This document shows, one piece after another, positions 44,420 to 55,241 of a stretch of 64,000 nt of DNA. A program made the position numbers and the translations under genes. The stretch lies in assembly GCA_035610835.1 (NCBI GenBank), contig CM069455.1, forward strand, positions 37,355,278 through 37,419,277. The letters are read 5' to 3'. How positions within the stretch are numbered: the stretch's first letter is position 1; every line of letters begins with the position of its first letter. The notes under the pieces were generated by a model. That model ran no database searches. It saw nothing but the letters and a program-made list of their open reading frames with translations, and was not told the origin of the DNA. The DNA is from Ophiura sarsii (Eukaryota; Echinodermata; Ophiuroidea; Amphilepidida; Ophiuridae).

Positions 44420-44578
44420 GCGCTCACGGTAATCTGTTGTGTCGGTGCCGTCCTGTCAGCAGTGGTTGGTATTGGCGTTGATATGTGTTCTATAAGTATG
44501 ACTTGCCTTCAGGAGTGTCAGCCTACTGTGAAAGCATCCCGCCCTCGTCGTCGTACCAAAACGGGATATAAGAGAATG
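44420..44578 (+). CDS. Membrane protein gene, last transmembrane exon
   Basis: Exactly 53 codons, phase 0 to phase 0, between CTGTAACAG and ATG|GTATTA. ALTVICCVGAVLSAVVGIGV is a membrane helix. It is followed by Cys-containing DMCSISMTCLQECQ and a basic tail RPRRRTKTGYKRM, consistent with a cytoplasmic C-terminus under the positive-inside rule. Confidence 0.7.
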
Positions 44579-44618
44579 GTATTATGATTTTTTTAATCGC
44601 CGCCCGGGTATTTTCTTT

Positions 44619-44671
44619 CAGGGGCGTAACCAGGTGTGCAGTCAAGGGTGGGCGATGTTAGAAAATACCGT

Positions 44672-44703
<32 letters not shown>

Positions 44704-44705
44704 AC
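44619..44705 (+). mobile_element. Truncated CAGGGGCGTAAC-family element with poly(C)
   Basis: Starts CAGGGGCGTAACCAGG, as at 35287, and runs into a poly(C) tract of about 29. No right end is seen. It lies in the last intron of the membrane-protein gene. Confidence 0.6.
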
Positions 44706-45012
44706 TTCCAAGCAAATGCCCTGGGTGAAACCAATAGAGCCTAGCAAGCGAAGCGTCTTACGGGTGTGACCGCCTTCGAGTTAAAAAGTGTGTGTGCTGC
44801 CTTATACCATTTAACAATACAAAATAGATAAAATACCGTATTGATGTATCAAACCAAAGGTTTCCAATGGGGATTCCGTATACCAGAACCCAAAAGGCCG
44901 TACCGTTATATTACACCAATAATCCCAAATGCTCAAGCTATACTAGGAACACATCTCCATCTTACAGTTATGCTTAATAATTAAATTGTGTTGTTATTTT
45001 GTTTTACCACAG

Positions 45013-45042
45013 CATCGATTTGGAAAAGTTTACAAGAGCTGA
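45013..45042 (+). CDS. Membrane protein gene, terminal coding exon
   Basis: After TTTTACCACAG, phase 0 gives HRFGKVYKS and TGA at 45040-45042, extending the basic tail. A different phase would give IDLEKFTRADQENAEVG and a stop, but would need a donor that the previous exon does not offer. Confidence 0.5.
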   Translation, partial: HRFGKVYKS

Positions 45043-45519
45043 TCAAGAAAACGCAGAAGTGGGACCTGAGGTTGGTTAGAAGGAACTCGTCGACCATGTA
45101 TCGTTATCAGTGGAGGAATAATTTGAACATTTGCATAACCTTCTTAACCCGATTTTGGAACAAGTTGGAGCTCCAACACAAGAGGGATTGCTAACACCTT
45201 ACGATAAAATTAATTTTTTAATTTTTTTTATTGTATATACAATTTTCGTCAACAATACAAACCATCATGTACAAATTGGAAGATAGAATTTGTGTGTCAA
45301 TCCCAAAAATAAAAACAATAGTGGCGTACCCAGACGGGCCGGGCCACCTTCCCTAGTTTAATCAGTTCCAAGCGTACTCGCGTGATTAATATCCAGACAT
45401 ACACGGTTTTGGCCGCACACACGAGTCACGCGTGTGATGCACAGGGCGCTCGCGTCCTCTTGTATTCATTCGCTGCTTTATGAGACTTCGCCGATATCAA
45501 ACTATAGTCGGTATGTATG

Positions 45520-45790
45520 CTGTAATTGTGACACCCGGAATGAGGTGTATAATATATAAATACATTTTATGGAATGGGTCCTCGGGCAAAGGTGTCAAAA
45601 ATACACCCCATAACGAATTTTCTGGAATGAATTCTCAGGCGGCCCCCAAAGTATATCACAAATATTTGGACACCCCAAAAAGGTGTCACTTTTACATCTT
45701 AGGGTGACATCTTTGGCCTCAGGACCCATTGTTATACCTATCCTCTGGTGTCATTTTCACACCGATATTTTTTTCAGTGCGCTTAAGGGT
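45520..45790. repeat. GGTGTCA/TGACACC inverted-motif cluster
   Basis: GACACC, GGTGTCA and GGTGTA words recur in both orientations, ending near GGTGTCATTTTCACACCG and TTTTTTTCAGTGC. It looks like another short DNA element with iterated words. The left end is unclear. Confidence 0.5.
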
Positions 45791-45799
45791 AGACCTGAT

Positions 45800-46500
45800 C
45801 GCGTGGATCATTTAACCACAGATCCTGTAACATGTGGATAGGGATATGCGGCATATCATTTAGGCCAAACAAAGAAATAGGCTATGAGGAATGCGATTTT
45901 TTTTTTGCATTTTTTTTTTGCTTATCCATGCTTACCGAGAACTTTTTAAAACTTTTATTTAAAAATATCAAAAAAACATTAAAAAGAAAAAATCAAAACA
46001 AAAAAATCAAAAAAAAGAGAGTTTTTTAGCCCCCAGCGCATAGACCTACGCGCCGTAGCTCATTTCACATACCAATGCGGGCGGGCTTCTGAGACAGACC
46101 TTCTTCTTTGTTTGGCCTTATCATGTTTATAGCGATGCGAGACTCGGTCCCAATAATATGGTCGTAACATTCAAGGATCTGTGATTTAACAGATCAGTTT
46201 AAGTTTATTTTATATGAAAGGCCAGTCTCACCGTTTTACAGAAGGGAAAATGCCATTGTACACAAGAGTATTGGAGGTTTTATTTGTATAAATATAAAGT
46301 ATATGCTTTGTTGATATATGTTTTCTCTATTGTTTCATATTTTGTCGTATACATTTAAAATAGTTAACTCGTTAAATGGTCCTGTATCCATTGGCGCAAG
46401 GTAAGGTACGGCAAATCTTAATTGTTGTTCCTTTAGGTCTCTGTATGTGGATTGCAATGAAGACGTGCCCCGGGAAAACAGTTTTTCAGTTCAACCCATC
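45800..46500. other. No gene recognised
   Basis: A-rich low-complexity DNA (about 45895-46025) and ordinary AT-rich DNA. The segment near 46505-46600 is another copy of the AATCAG...CTCTCCGCG repeat also found at 11425, 30390 and 45360. Confidence 0.5.
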
Positions 46501-46639
46501 ATTTCATTTCATTCAACGCACTAGTTTAATCAGATCCGAATTGTCGAGATATATTCAGTTTTTATCTCTCCGCGCACAGAGATAATCCAAGCGTACATGC
46601 GCGATTTTGGACACACGCCCGCGGTATTGGCCGCATGCA

Positions 46640-46925
46640 CAGTGGCGTAGCTCAGGGGGGGGGGGGCAGTTGCCCCCCCCCCCCCCCCCTGACAGGACGT
46701 TTTTGTGCCCCCGCCCCCCTTGTGCCCCCGCCCCTCTCTTTGGATATAGTGTTTATATGCGGGGTAACCATTTAAAAATGACCATTTTAGCTTGGTTTTT
46801 AAAAATAAATGACAATTTTTGTTAAAAAACTGCTTAAAACCCTGAGGATTGGCCAACATTTGTTGACTATAGTGCTTTTTTGACTGGGAAACTTTGTGTC
46901 CGTGCGAATTTTTTTGACTTCACCC
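46640..46925 (-). mobile_element. CAGTGGCGTAGCT-family hAT-like element, truncated
   Basis: Starts CAGTGGCGTAGCTCAGGG and carries poly(G) and poly(C). Its interior is the reverse complement of 12090-12300 (shared words AAAACTGCTTAAAAC, CCTGAGGATT, TTTGTTGACT). The far TIR is not found. Confidence 0.75.
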
Positions 46926-47305
46926 CATTTGGTATGTGATGCGTAACCCTTAGTCTCATCTTCGGATGTGGTGTTTTTATGTATAGAAAGATAGTTGATT
47001 TTTATTTCTGGGTTTCAAAACCCACTGTAGACCTCAGACAAATATATATTCGTCTCAACTGTAACACTGTCTGTAAGATCACAAATATTGTTGTGTATGG
47101 CTACTATACCATTACTTTACCCGCGCAACATGTTGAAATCCGATACGGAAACCGCGCCTTGTAACGCGTCCTTACTTAATGCTTGATTTGCATACGTTGC
47201 GTTTACATCATTTCAAATGCTAAAGATGCTTGGTAGATCTCCAGAAGCATATTATATGAAGGAACGTTCAGCGATTTCGAGCAAAAGTTTTATTTCCACA
47301 TTTCT

Positions 47306-47562
47306 TTAGCACTTTCCATGCGGTTATTTGTCTTACCATAATACAGAACAGGTTTTCAGAAACCATTCCTAACTTTCAAGGTCTATCTCAAGGATTACAG
47401 AACCCAAACTAGGCATGGTTTTACTTATTTCACTGCATTTCTTATGGTGATTCCAAATAATTATGGTGATGAAATTCAATAATTTTTTAATTTTTTAAAA
47501 ACATTTTGTGAATTTGTGGACTGCGTCTATAGAAACACGCCTGCCGCATGGAAAGTGATTAT
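47306..47562 (-). mobile_element. CACTTTCCACGCGG-family MITE, copy 5
   Basis: About 257 bp with ends TTAGCACTTTCCATGCGG and CCGCATGGAAAGTGATTA. Inverted relative to copies 1-3. The flanking TTAA is eroded (TTAG / TTAT). Confidence 0.8.
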
Positions 47563-47682
47563 CCTTAATCTTAATTATCATGTGATTTGCAGATTGTATA
47601 AACATGATTAGTTTTTCCTTTGAAAGCTTGACCCTAACTTGTTAATAGTTTTCAATCATTCCGAAAACGTTCTTCCTGTTTG

Positions 47683-47745
47683 TCAGAAAAGGTCGATGTC
47701 ATTGAAATTGCACTCAGTCTGGTTGTTGGATATGACCAGATACTA
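47683..47745 (+). other. Conserved micro-ORF block SEKVDVIEIAL, copy C
   Basis: The frame reads SEKVDVIEIALSLVVGYDQ after TCTTCCTGTTTG, with the same upstream sequence as the other two copies (TTTCAATC...CGAAAAC...TTCTTCC). The frame continues open to 47914. Confidence 0.4.
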
Positions 47746-48149
47746 CTGTTGAACTCTTACAAAGCCAATACAAGTAAATTGTTTGATCCATGGATCACTT
47801 ACACAAGTTGGGTCGAACAGTCGGCAAAGGGTTTTTTTCCTTCTTCTTGCCCTTATTCAGGTACCAACAGTTTAATGAGATGTACTTTTCTTGGTAACCA
47901 ACACGGGTTCGTCTAGTAGGCATTCAATGTTCAAGTTTCAGATCCTATTAAAATCGGAAAAATATTGCTTTTAGAGCCAGTCTACTTTTTTATTTATTTT
48001 TATTACTATTTCAAGATACGTATCAAGCGCATTTCCCATGGACCAATGCGCTTTACCTTAAAAACACAATCTAAAATACAATATAGTTACAGCATGCAAC
48101 AAAATAATGACACATGATAAAATACATGACCTATTATAGTCCCTTGGCA

Positions 48150-49110
48150 CAGAGACGATTTTGACCCTAACCTCAAAATCGGGTATTCGGGACATTTTGT
48201 TGAAAATTCTAGATTGCAAAAATGTGCTGATTCTAAATTCGGATGATGCCAAAATGTCACCCTTGAGCGTTTCTAGATATTTGGACCTGAATAACATTAT
48301 TTTTTAAATACATAAAACTTAAAATATAGCCCGTTTTACAATATAAAGGTCACTCATGGTCGGTTTTTTGACAATTTTTTTAAACAATTGTAGACTGCAA
48401 AAATATGCTGATTCTAAATCCGGATGATGCCAAATTGTCATCCTTAAGCGTTTCTAGATATTTGGACCTGAATAGCATTATCGTTTAAATACAAAAAACA
48501 TGAAATATAGCCCATTTTACAATATAAAGGTCACTCATGGTCGGGTTTTTTTTACAATTCTTTTGAATATTCTAGACTGCAAAAATGTGCTGATTTCAAA
48601 TCCAGATGGTGCTAAATTGTCATTCTTAATCGTTTTTAGATATTTTGACCTGAATAACATTATCTTTTAAATAACAAGAAACATAAAATACAGCCCGTTT
48701 GCCAATAATATAAATGTCACTCATGGTCGGGTTTTTTTACAATTTTTTTTACAATATTTTTTACAATTGTAGACTGCAAAAATATCCTGATTCCAAATCC
48801 GGATGATGCCAAATTGTCATCCTTTAGCGTTTCTAGATATTTGGACCTGATTAACGTAATCTTTAATAAAACACCCCATAAAATACAGCCCGTTTTACAA
48901 TATAAAGGTCAATCATGGTCGGGTTTCTTTTAACAATTGTTTTATTGTTTTAACAATTGTAGACTGCAAAAATGTGCTTATTCCAAATCCAGATGATGCT
49001 AACTTGTCATCCTTCAGCGTTTCTAGATATTTGGACCTGAATAAATATAAAAAACCCATTAAAACACAACCCGTTTTACAACGTAAGGTCACTTATGGTC
49101 GTTTTATATA
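48150..49110 (+). repeat. Tandem satellite, about 185-bp unit, five copies
   Basis: Each unit has CTGCAAAAATGTGCTGATTC, GATGATGCCAAATTGTCATC, GCGTTTCTAGATATTTGGAC and GGTCACTCATGGTCGG in this order. Anchors fall near 48217, 48397, 48580, 48775 and 48966. Unit lengths of 180-195 bp are due to small indels in the poly(T) part. Confidence 0.9.
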
Positions 49111-49184
49111 GCAGATAGAATGTTTGACGATCCTTAGTGATATGCTCATGTGGATGATGAGTTCTAAAATTGGGTTTGAATTAC

Positions 49185-49234
49185 CCCCCCCCCCCCCCCC
49201 CCCCCCCCCCCCACCCCCTCTCTCTCTCTCTCTC
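49185..49234. repeat. Poly(C) and (CT)n tract
   Basis: About 27 C followed by CACCCCC and nine or so CT units. Confidence 0.92.
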
Positions 49235-49344
49235 CCTGTACACATTCTAGTTACTCGGTTTAATCTTTAAACGTCACTGAGAACAAATGCATGTGATTGA
49301 TTTTATAATTAATAAAATATTAAATAATAATCTGGATTTATATA

Positions 49345-49974
49345 TGAAGAGGTATTTTGCAAAAGGGCTATGGTGCATTTTTTCAAAAAATGAGTTTGAT
49401 ATAGAAATGTATAGGGAAAAATCATATGTTTCAAGGAAACAAAGTCATTTTTTTTCAAAAAGACCTACATCTCATTGTAAACAGCCATTGAAATTGTTGT
49501 TCTGTTGCAAAAGGGCCTGTATCCAGAATTAAATCGGGATACAGGCCCTTTTGCAACAAAACAACAACTTCAATGGCTGTTTACAATGAGATGTAGGTAT
49601 TTTTGAAAAAAATGACTTGATTTCCTTGAAACATATGATTGTGACCTATACATTTCAATATCAAACTTATTTATTTGAAATGATTAAAATAAATGATTTT
49701 TTGTGTGTGGTATTTTTTCTTTATGTACAAACAGATGGAGTTTTGTTGCAAAAGGGCCTACATCCAAATTTTCAAAAAATGTAAACATGATTTAAAATTA
49801 AAAAAAAACTAGCACATTTAAAATTTATTTCAATTTCAATTAGTATGTAGTGTACCTCTTTCATAATCCATTCAGTTTTTCAATTGCTCAACTTGAATAT
49901 TTAGAAACAGTTTTTTGACTTTTTCTCAATAAGAGCCAAAGTGGATGTAGGCCCTTTTGCAAAATACCTCTTCA
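49345..49974. mobile_element. DNA element iterating TTGCAAAAGGGCC
   Basis: 630 bp, ends TGAAGAGGTATTTTGCAAAA and its inverted copy, flanked by TATA on both sides (49341-49344, 49975-49978). The word TTGCAAAAGGGCC occurs at both ends, at the two sides of an internal palindrome (about 49460-49590) and again at about 49745. The palindrome arms are about 60 bp. Confidence 0.88.
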
Positions 49975-50123
49975 TATAGTGCATCCGAGATTGATCTTGC
50001 ATAACTCTGCAAGATGATGCTGTTAATAGCAGGCTCATTCCATATAAAAGGTCGCAACCCAGTACCGGTTGAGATTAGATAAGGATTCGTTTTCCACGGG
50101 ATGTTCTGCGAAATACCCAAGAA

Positions 50124-50895
50124 GAAGCAGATGTTCATGTCCTTGTACATCAGACCCTCAGTGTGGCAGAACGGGGTGGTCCCCATAATATTCGGGTGAT
50201 TTGTGATGATACTGAAGTATTTCTTTTACTTCTTCATTTTCATGTTAGTCACTCCCTAACCTGCACTCTTCTGATGGAATCGTTCAACACACAAAGAACG
50301 GTGATTGACATTGGTAAGTAAGCAAAGCAGCACCGAGATGTTTCCAATAACGTTATCAGGATTAGCAGGATGTGATACGGTTGCTCAGTTATCGGGAATA
50401 GCAAAGACAACAGTGTTGAAAGTAGTCAAAACAGGGAAACATAACGTCGATAGCTTTGCCAACACTAACTCTTCTACCCATGAACTGGTTCAACAGACTA
50501 CCTTCTTCTATGCTAGTTGTCACACACAACACAAAAGAAGCCAAGCCGCAAATAATATGTCAGAGCTCTGTTTCCAGGTCTGCACATCAAAGATGGGATA
50601 ACGCCACAAGTGCCACCAAACTACAATCAATTCCACTAAATACGGAGTCATTTACCGAAAATGTCAAACTGGCATATCTACAAACTTCAATATGGTTATC
50701 TGCAGATTCATCAGACCCTTCAACACTCGGTCCAATTAAGTATGGCTGGAACCGCGATGAACCAACAAATACTCTCATCCCAGACAGACCAGCAGCACCA
50801 AATACAATTCTGAAGATGGTATGTTGTGGATGTGCTTCAGCTCAAAGATGCGGTTGTGTACGTGCACATCTTATGCACAATATTTTGTGCATGTA
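50124..50895 (+). pseudogene. Broken mobile-element-type ORF
   Basis: Three plus-strand frames carry successive parts of one protein. The first is EADVHVLVHQTLSV...CDDTEVFLLLLHFH (50124-50252), then LSGLAGCDTVAQLSGIAKTT (from about 50353), then ENVKLAYLQTSIW...IKYGWNRDEPT and a Cys-rich end CCGCASAQRCGC (to 50895). This order (EAD...DTDV, GCDT, GW, Cys-rich tail) is one I recognise from widespread, poorly named repeat-encoded proteins of aquatic invertebrates. At least two frameshifts make it non-functional. It lies about 150 bp after the 49345-49974 element, though a link is unproven. Confidence 0.65.
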
Positions 50896-51934
50896 AGGTG
50901 ATATAATAATTGTCATAGTCAGTTGTCAAAAGTGAACACCGAGGATGAGGAACAGGAGGTACTGGTTGATTCCAATGAATAGGCTCGCAATTCAATATGT
51001 TTCAGCATTCACATCCGAATTTGATCATTGTAATTGTTGGAATATGCACTTTTTTAAAATTGAAATTGAATATTATTATAGCAACCAATTGAAATTTAAC
51101 ATTAACAATTTTAGCATATCAATGCATCACGTGGATATGTATTTGTTCAAGTGAGTGCGGGAACGAGAAATAGAGGTACTCTTTGATTCCGATAACTATG
51201 CTTATGATAATGAATTTTGATTCACATTTGAATATTATGAGAATTGTTTGAAATATGCTATTGTATGCATTGGTTTATCAATGTACCATGTTTCGGGAGA
51301 TTTTTGGTGTTGAAGGTGAACTATTTTGATTAAAAATTGAAGAGGTTGATATGATATCGATGCGTTAAATACAATTTCACTTTCAATTTGTTATCAGTAA
51401 AAATGATGTCTTTGTATGACATGTTTGATTGTGTATTTCAGTTACCCGTTGATTGACAATGGCGGCCATTTTATAATATGGAATGAGGAATTGCAGCATC
51501 TATTTACAAATATATATAATCTATGAAGCGAGACAAACAATTTGACACCTTATTTATGTGATTTGGACAGTATTTATATTTGACCCCAACTTGACCTTTG
51601 CCGTATAACTTCAATAATATAAGTCATAACCATGTCAAACTATATATTTTTGTGATCAGTAAACAAAGAGCTACAATGTGATGTATTAGTTGTGTCTGTA
51701 GAGTCATTTTGAAAATTTCCCCCTCACAGAACTTTACCCCCTTATTTCTCAAAACGCTCAACATCTACGAGTTGGCATCATCTAGATTTGAAATCAGCAC
51801 GTCAAAGTCACCTGTAAAACTTCCCGCATACTTTATTTTGAGGTCAAATGGCTCTGCCAACGGACTACTACGTATTACATCAGCAATTATGATAAAAACA
51901 GATATATAAATATACAATTAGGAAACCAAAACAA
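50896..51934. other. No gene recognised; weak direct repeat
   Basis: Two diverged copies of a segment with AGAGGTACTCTTTGATTCC-type sequence (about 50955 and 51173), each followed by AATTTGA. Both might be remnants downstream of the broken ORF. Confidence 0.45.
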
Positions 51935-54556
51935 ATATGGTTAACTCTCATGAAAACAGTGCAAAATGAACTTTTTGATGTCTTTGGTCCATTTCTGTGT
52001 TATGCAATGTTTTCTTGCTTGAAAAACTTCTTTTCTAGATAGATATTGATGTTTTCTACTTGGATCTATATACTTTGATATACTTCTGAACGTGTTTTCA
52101 CTCAAATAAATGCCCTCATATACCCCAAATTAGCGAAATTTCCATGTCCGCAGCATAAATGTATATTTTGCCTTTATTAATTACAATACAAATAGGGCAC
52201 CATTTTCTACAAGATATGTCATAATTTGTAGGGAACATATAGCGATATTCCATGGATAGAAAAAAAATGCACATTCTTTACGATGTTTACCTGTTTCAGT
52301 TTCATATATGTTGTCCGAGATGTTGATGTTTATTACGTTACCTGCGACATATTGAGGATCAACATTGTTCAAAATTAACATTTAAACATTTAAATGTACA
52401 TATTCTGAATCTAAAAGAACATGGGTGTTGGAAAATAATATTATCAAAAATCTATAGCAGCATGTCTGACCTTGAGAAGAAATCAAAATGCTGCAAAGCA
52501 TGCGACCTTGTTAAGGATGTTTATTACGTTGTTGAGATTTCTCCCGAACTATGTATCAAAACACACTTTTTGGTTAAAAACCAATTTGATACATATACAT
52601 AGACTATGTGGTTACTTGGAACACTCGCTAGCTCTTTCCAGATCGTCTACATGGTACTTTGAGTACGAAAAACGTTTACTACGTTATCGTTTATTACGTT
52701 GTCGAATAAATCGACAGAGAGACAACTGCTCTCTACGACTGTATTAAACAAAGATACGTGGCAGGCCCTTTTCGCAGGCATGTATGGGGGATACTCGATG
52801 AAAGTACAATGCAAAAAAACCACGACGAATGGTAAGAATTCCTCATTTTTTCTTGTAAGTAATATGAACATTAAGCTGAATGACAGTTGAAGTCATTATA
52901 GATCTCTTAAGCACATTGAAAATGGACCTATGATATCAGAATGGGGTTAATAATGTGAAGAAATGCAGTAGGTATCGTTAACATCTTCATTGATTGCTTT
53001 GTATATACGTTATAAGCCAGCATTAGGCACTGTTGCAGTTGCCAATAACGTAATAAACGGGATAACGTAACCAACCTCATTGTCTAGTCTCATGTCAATG
53101 TTGGCGTCAATTCAGTAACTTTCATGATTGATGTACTTGAGTATCATACATTGTATCCAATGTTATAATTGTAATATGTGGACTATTCTATGTGAGGACT
53201 GAAACCACCTTATAATGGACAACGTAATAAACTTTCCATCATTTGATAAATATAATTGCACCCTGTTCATAGTGATTCAACATTTATTATGTGTTTATGA
53301 ATGTTAACTTAGTGTACATACATATTGTCTCACATACTGACACAATCTCATTTGTTTGCATGCTTCAATGATGCATAGTTCTATGGCTATTGTATAACGT
53401 AATAAACCAATTCGTATAATTGTGTGAATAAATACGGTATACCTAGCTGAAACAGCTGCAATATATGTCATTAACTTTGTTTTGTTTTTGTTATCTTTAT
53501 TATACAGAAATATATGCCACACAGTGCAAAAAACCAATGGCGATACCGGCAGAACCAAATGCAACAGTGGAGACAAAAAGGTCATCAGAGTACAATCTTA
53601 TTAACAATTCTACTACCATCATTTTAAATAAAACAAATCAATATCTTACTAATTTTAAGAGATAAAAGGCTATTCAATATTTAGTGCTATTAAAATTTAC
53701 ATAAAGGTAATAATGTCATGGTCTAACAACATATCTGTAAAGTGCCATTTTACATCTGTCGATTTAGTGACCATGTTTATTACGTTATTCACCATATTTA
53801 CCCTACATCAAAAGAGCAAGTCGACAATATATAGAACTGTCTTTTAGTGGACTTTAGGCAACCTAACTTTTACTAAAATACCATTTACAAGATATGTCTG
53901 TGTACAAAATAAACTGACTTGGTCGATGTTGAATATATTTGTTTACATGTGTTTGTATATGTTTATTACGTTACCCACCCCATAAAGTCCGAATACCAAT
54001 GCCAGCGTTTTTGGTAAAGCATAATATTTATTGTTTCTGAGCTAACTTTTAAAAACACATTATAACGCTTGGAAAAAGATACGATTAAAGATATATTTTA
54101 TACTTTGCACAAAGATATTCATTTTGGAAAACCGTGCATTTTTTTAGTTTTAAAGCTGAGGTTCAAACAGTGATGTGAAGACCAAAAACAATTCATAATA
54201 CTTGCAATTTACAAAATTACATTGCATTTTGTTCGCTGTAATTGGTAGAAGTATGCTTTCGTAACTATAATTTTGTGTTTTTGGCATCACAGTTTGTAAA
54301 CTCGTTCTGATTTAGAGCTGATAGGAAGTATATAACGTAATAAACATGGAGCAAAAGCTGCAAACAAGTGATATTATAATATAAATTCAACGTTATATTG
54401 TACAAAAATGCAATGAGTGTTGTTCACAAAATTTTAAATCTAGTATCCAGTACATGTCTACTATTAAAAAATAGTGTAATAAATAAAATTGGAGACAATT
54501 TTTTTCTTCAACTTCTGAAATCTCATTTGCACTATTTTCATGAGAGTTGACCATAT
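51935..54556. mobile_element. DNA element iterating GTTTATTACGTTA
   Basis: About 2.6 kb with imperfect 31-bp TIRs ATATGGTYAACTCTCATGAA. Inside, the word GTTTATTACGTTA or its complement occurs at 52329, 52519, 52689, 53047, 53221, 53394, 53775, 53961 and 54332, with a variant at about 52675. Two splice-bounded segments (SMKVQCKKTTTNG before GTAAGA at about 52832, and ATQCKKPMAIPAEPN after TATACAG at about 53506) could be exons of an unknown protein. No transposase recognised. Target duplication not clear. Confidence 0.65.
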
Positions 54557-54572
54557 GCACAATGACTAGCAA

Positions 54573-55160
54573 CTAATTTGGGAAAAGGTAGGTTTTTAAG
54601 AGCTTTTTAAAAGCTTTCACATTGGGAGCATCGCGTACATTATTTGGTAAGCTGTTCCACAACTTAGGACCATAAGCCGAAAATGATCTATCCCCATAAG
54701 CTCTTTTTGTTTTGGGGATTTCTAGTCGGAAAAGATCATTCATGGACCTAAGGCCAGTACGGTTACACTTGTATTTGTGAAGCCGATCCTGTAAATATGA
54801 AGGAGATGAGTCATGAAGACAGTTGTACACAGGCACCAAGATCTTGAAATCTATCCTCTGCTGGACAGGCAACCAATGTAACTCGCGCAAGAGCGGCGCG
54901 GCACTAGTACGCTTACTAACTTGAAAAATTAGACGCGCCGCGCGATTTTGAAGCTTTTGGAGACGTTGCACTGCCTGATTAGGAAGACCGCATAAAAGCG
55001 AGTTGCCATAGTCCAGCCGAGATAGGATCAGAGATCTTGCTGCATGTGCACAAGTAGTTTGGTCAATGAAACGACGTATTCTTGCAATGTTACGAATATG
55101 GAAATTTGCACTTCGAACGAACAAATTTGTCTTCAAATATAGCGCATCTCTACACTTTCG
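54573..55160 (-). mobile_element. CR1/L2-type LINE reverse transcriptase, 5'-truncated
   Basis: A minus-strand frame (open 54573-55241) encodes the C-terminal part of a non-LTR retrotransposon polymerase. Visible blocks are ANFHIRNIARIRRFI, LILSRLDYGNSLLCGLP, LQKLQNRAARLIF, LLRELHWLPVQQRIDFKILV and SFSAYGPKLWNSLP. Similarity begins at about residue 36; earlier residues are flank. The catalytic palm is missing, so this is a 5'-truncated insertion, the usual outcome of LINE reverse transcription. The frame is intact to its stop, which suggests a fairly recent copy. Confidence 0.9.
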
Positions 55161-55241
55161 ATGCCGAAAACAACACGAGCTGATACGGTCAAAGGTTACC
55201 CAGGTTAATATACGCCAAAAGGAGGTATCAGGTAAGACCAA

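Larger units (their letters stand above)
41241..45042 (+). other. Probable gene for a small multi-pass membrane protein
   Basis: Five coding exons joined in phase 0 can be traced: 41241-41435, 41744-41803, 42241-42336, 44420-44578 and 45013-45042, each with GT/AG borders. A further candidate exon (42003-42098) fits in frame but runs into a stop. The product would have an acidic cytoplasmic N-terminus, hydrophobic segments in exons 1-2 and the last two full-sized exons, and a basic C-terminal tail. The layout resembles four-pass families such as MS4A, but I see no diagnostic motif, so it stays unnamed. Confidence 0.6.

Noticed and set aside
41241..45042. Naming the membrane protein MS4A or tetraspanin
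   Set aside because: Only general hydrophobic layout supports it. No CCG motif or MS4A signature is visible.
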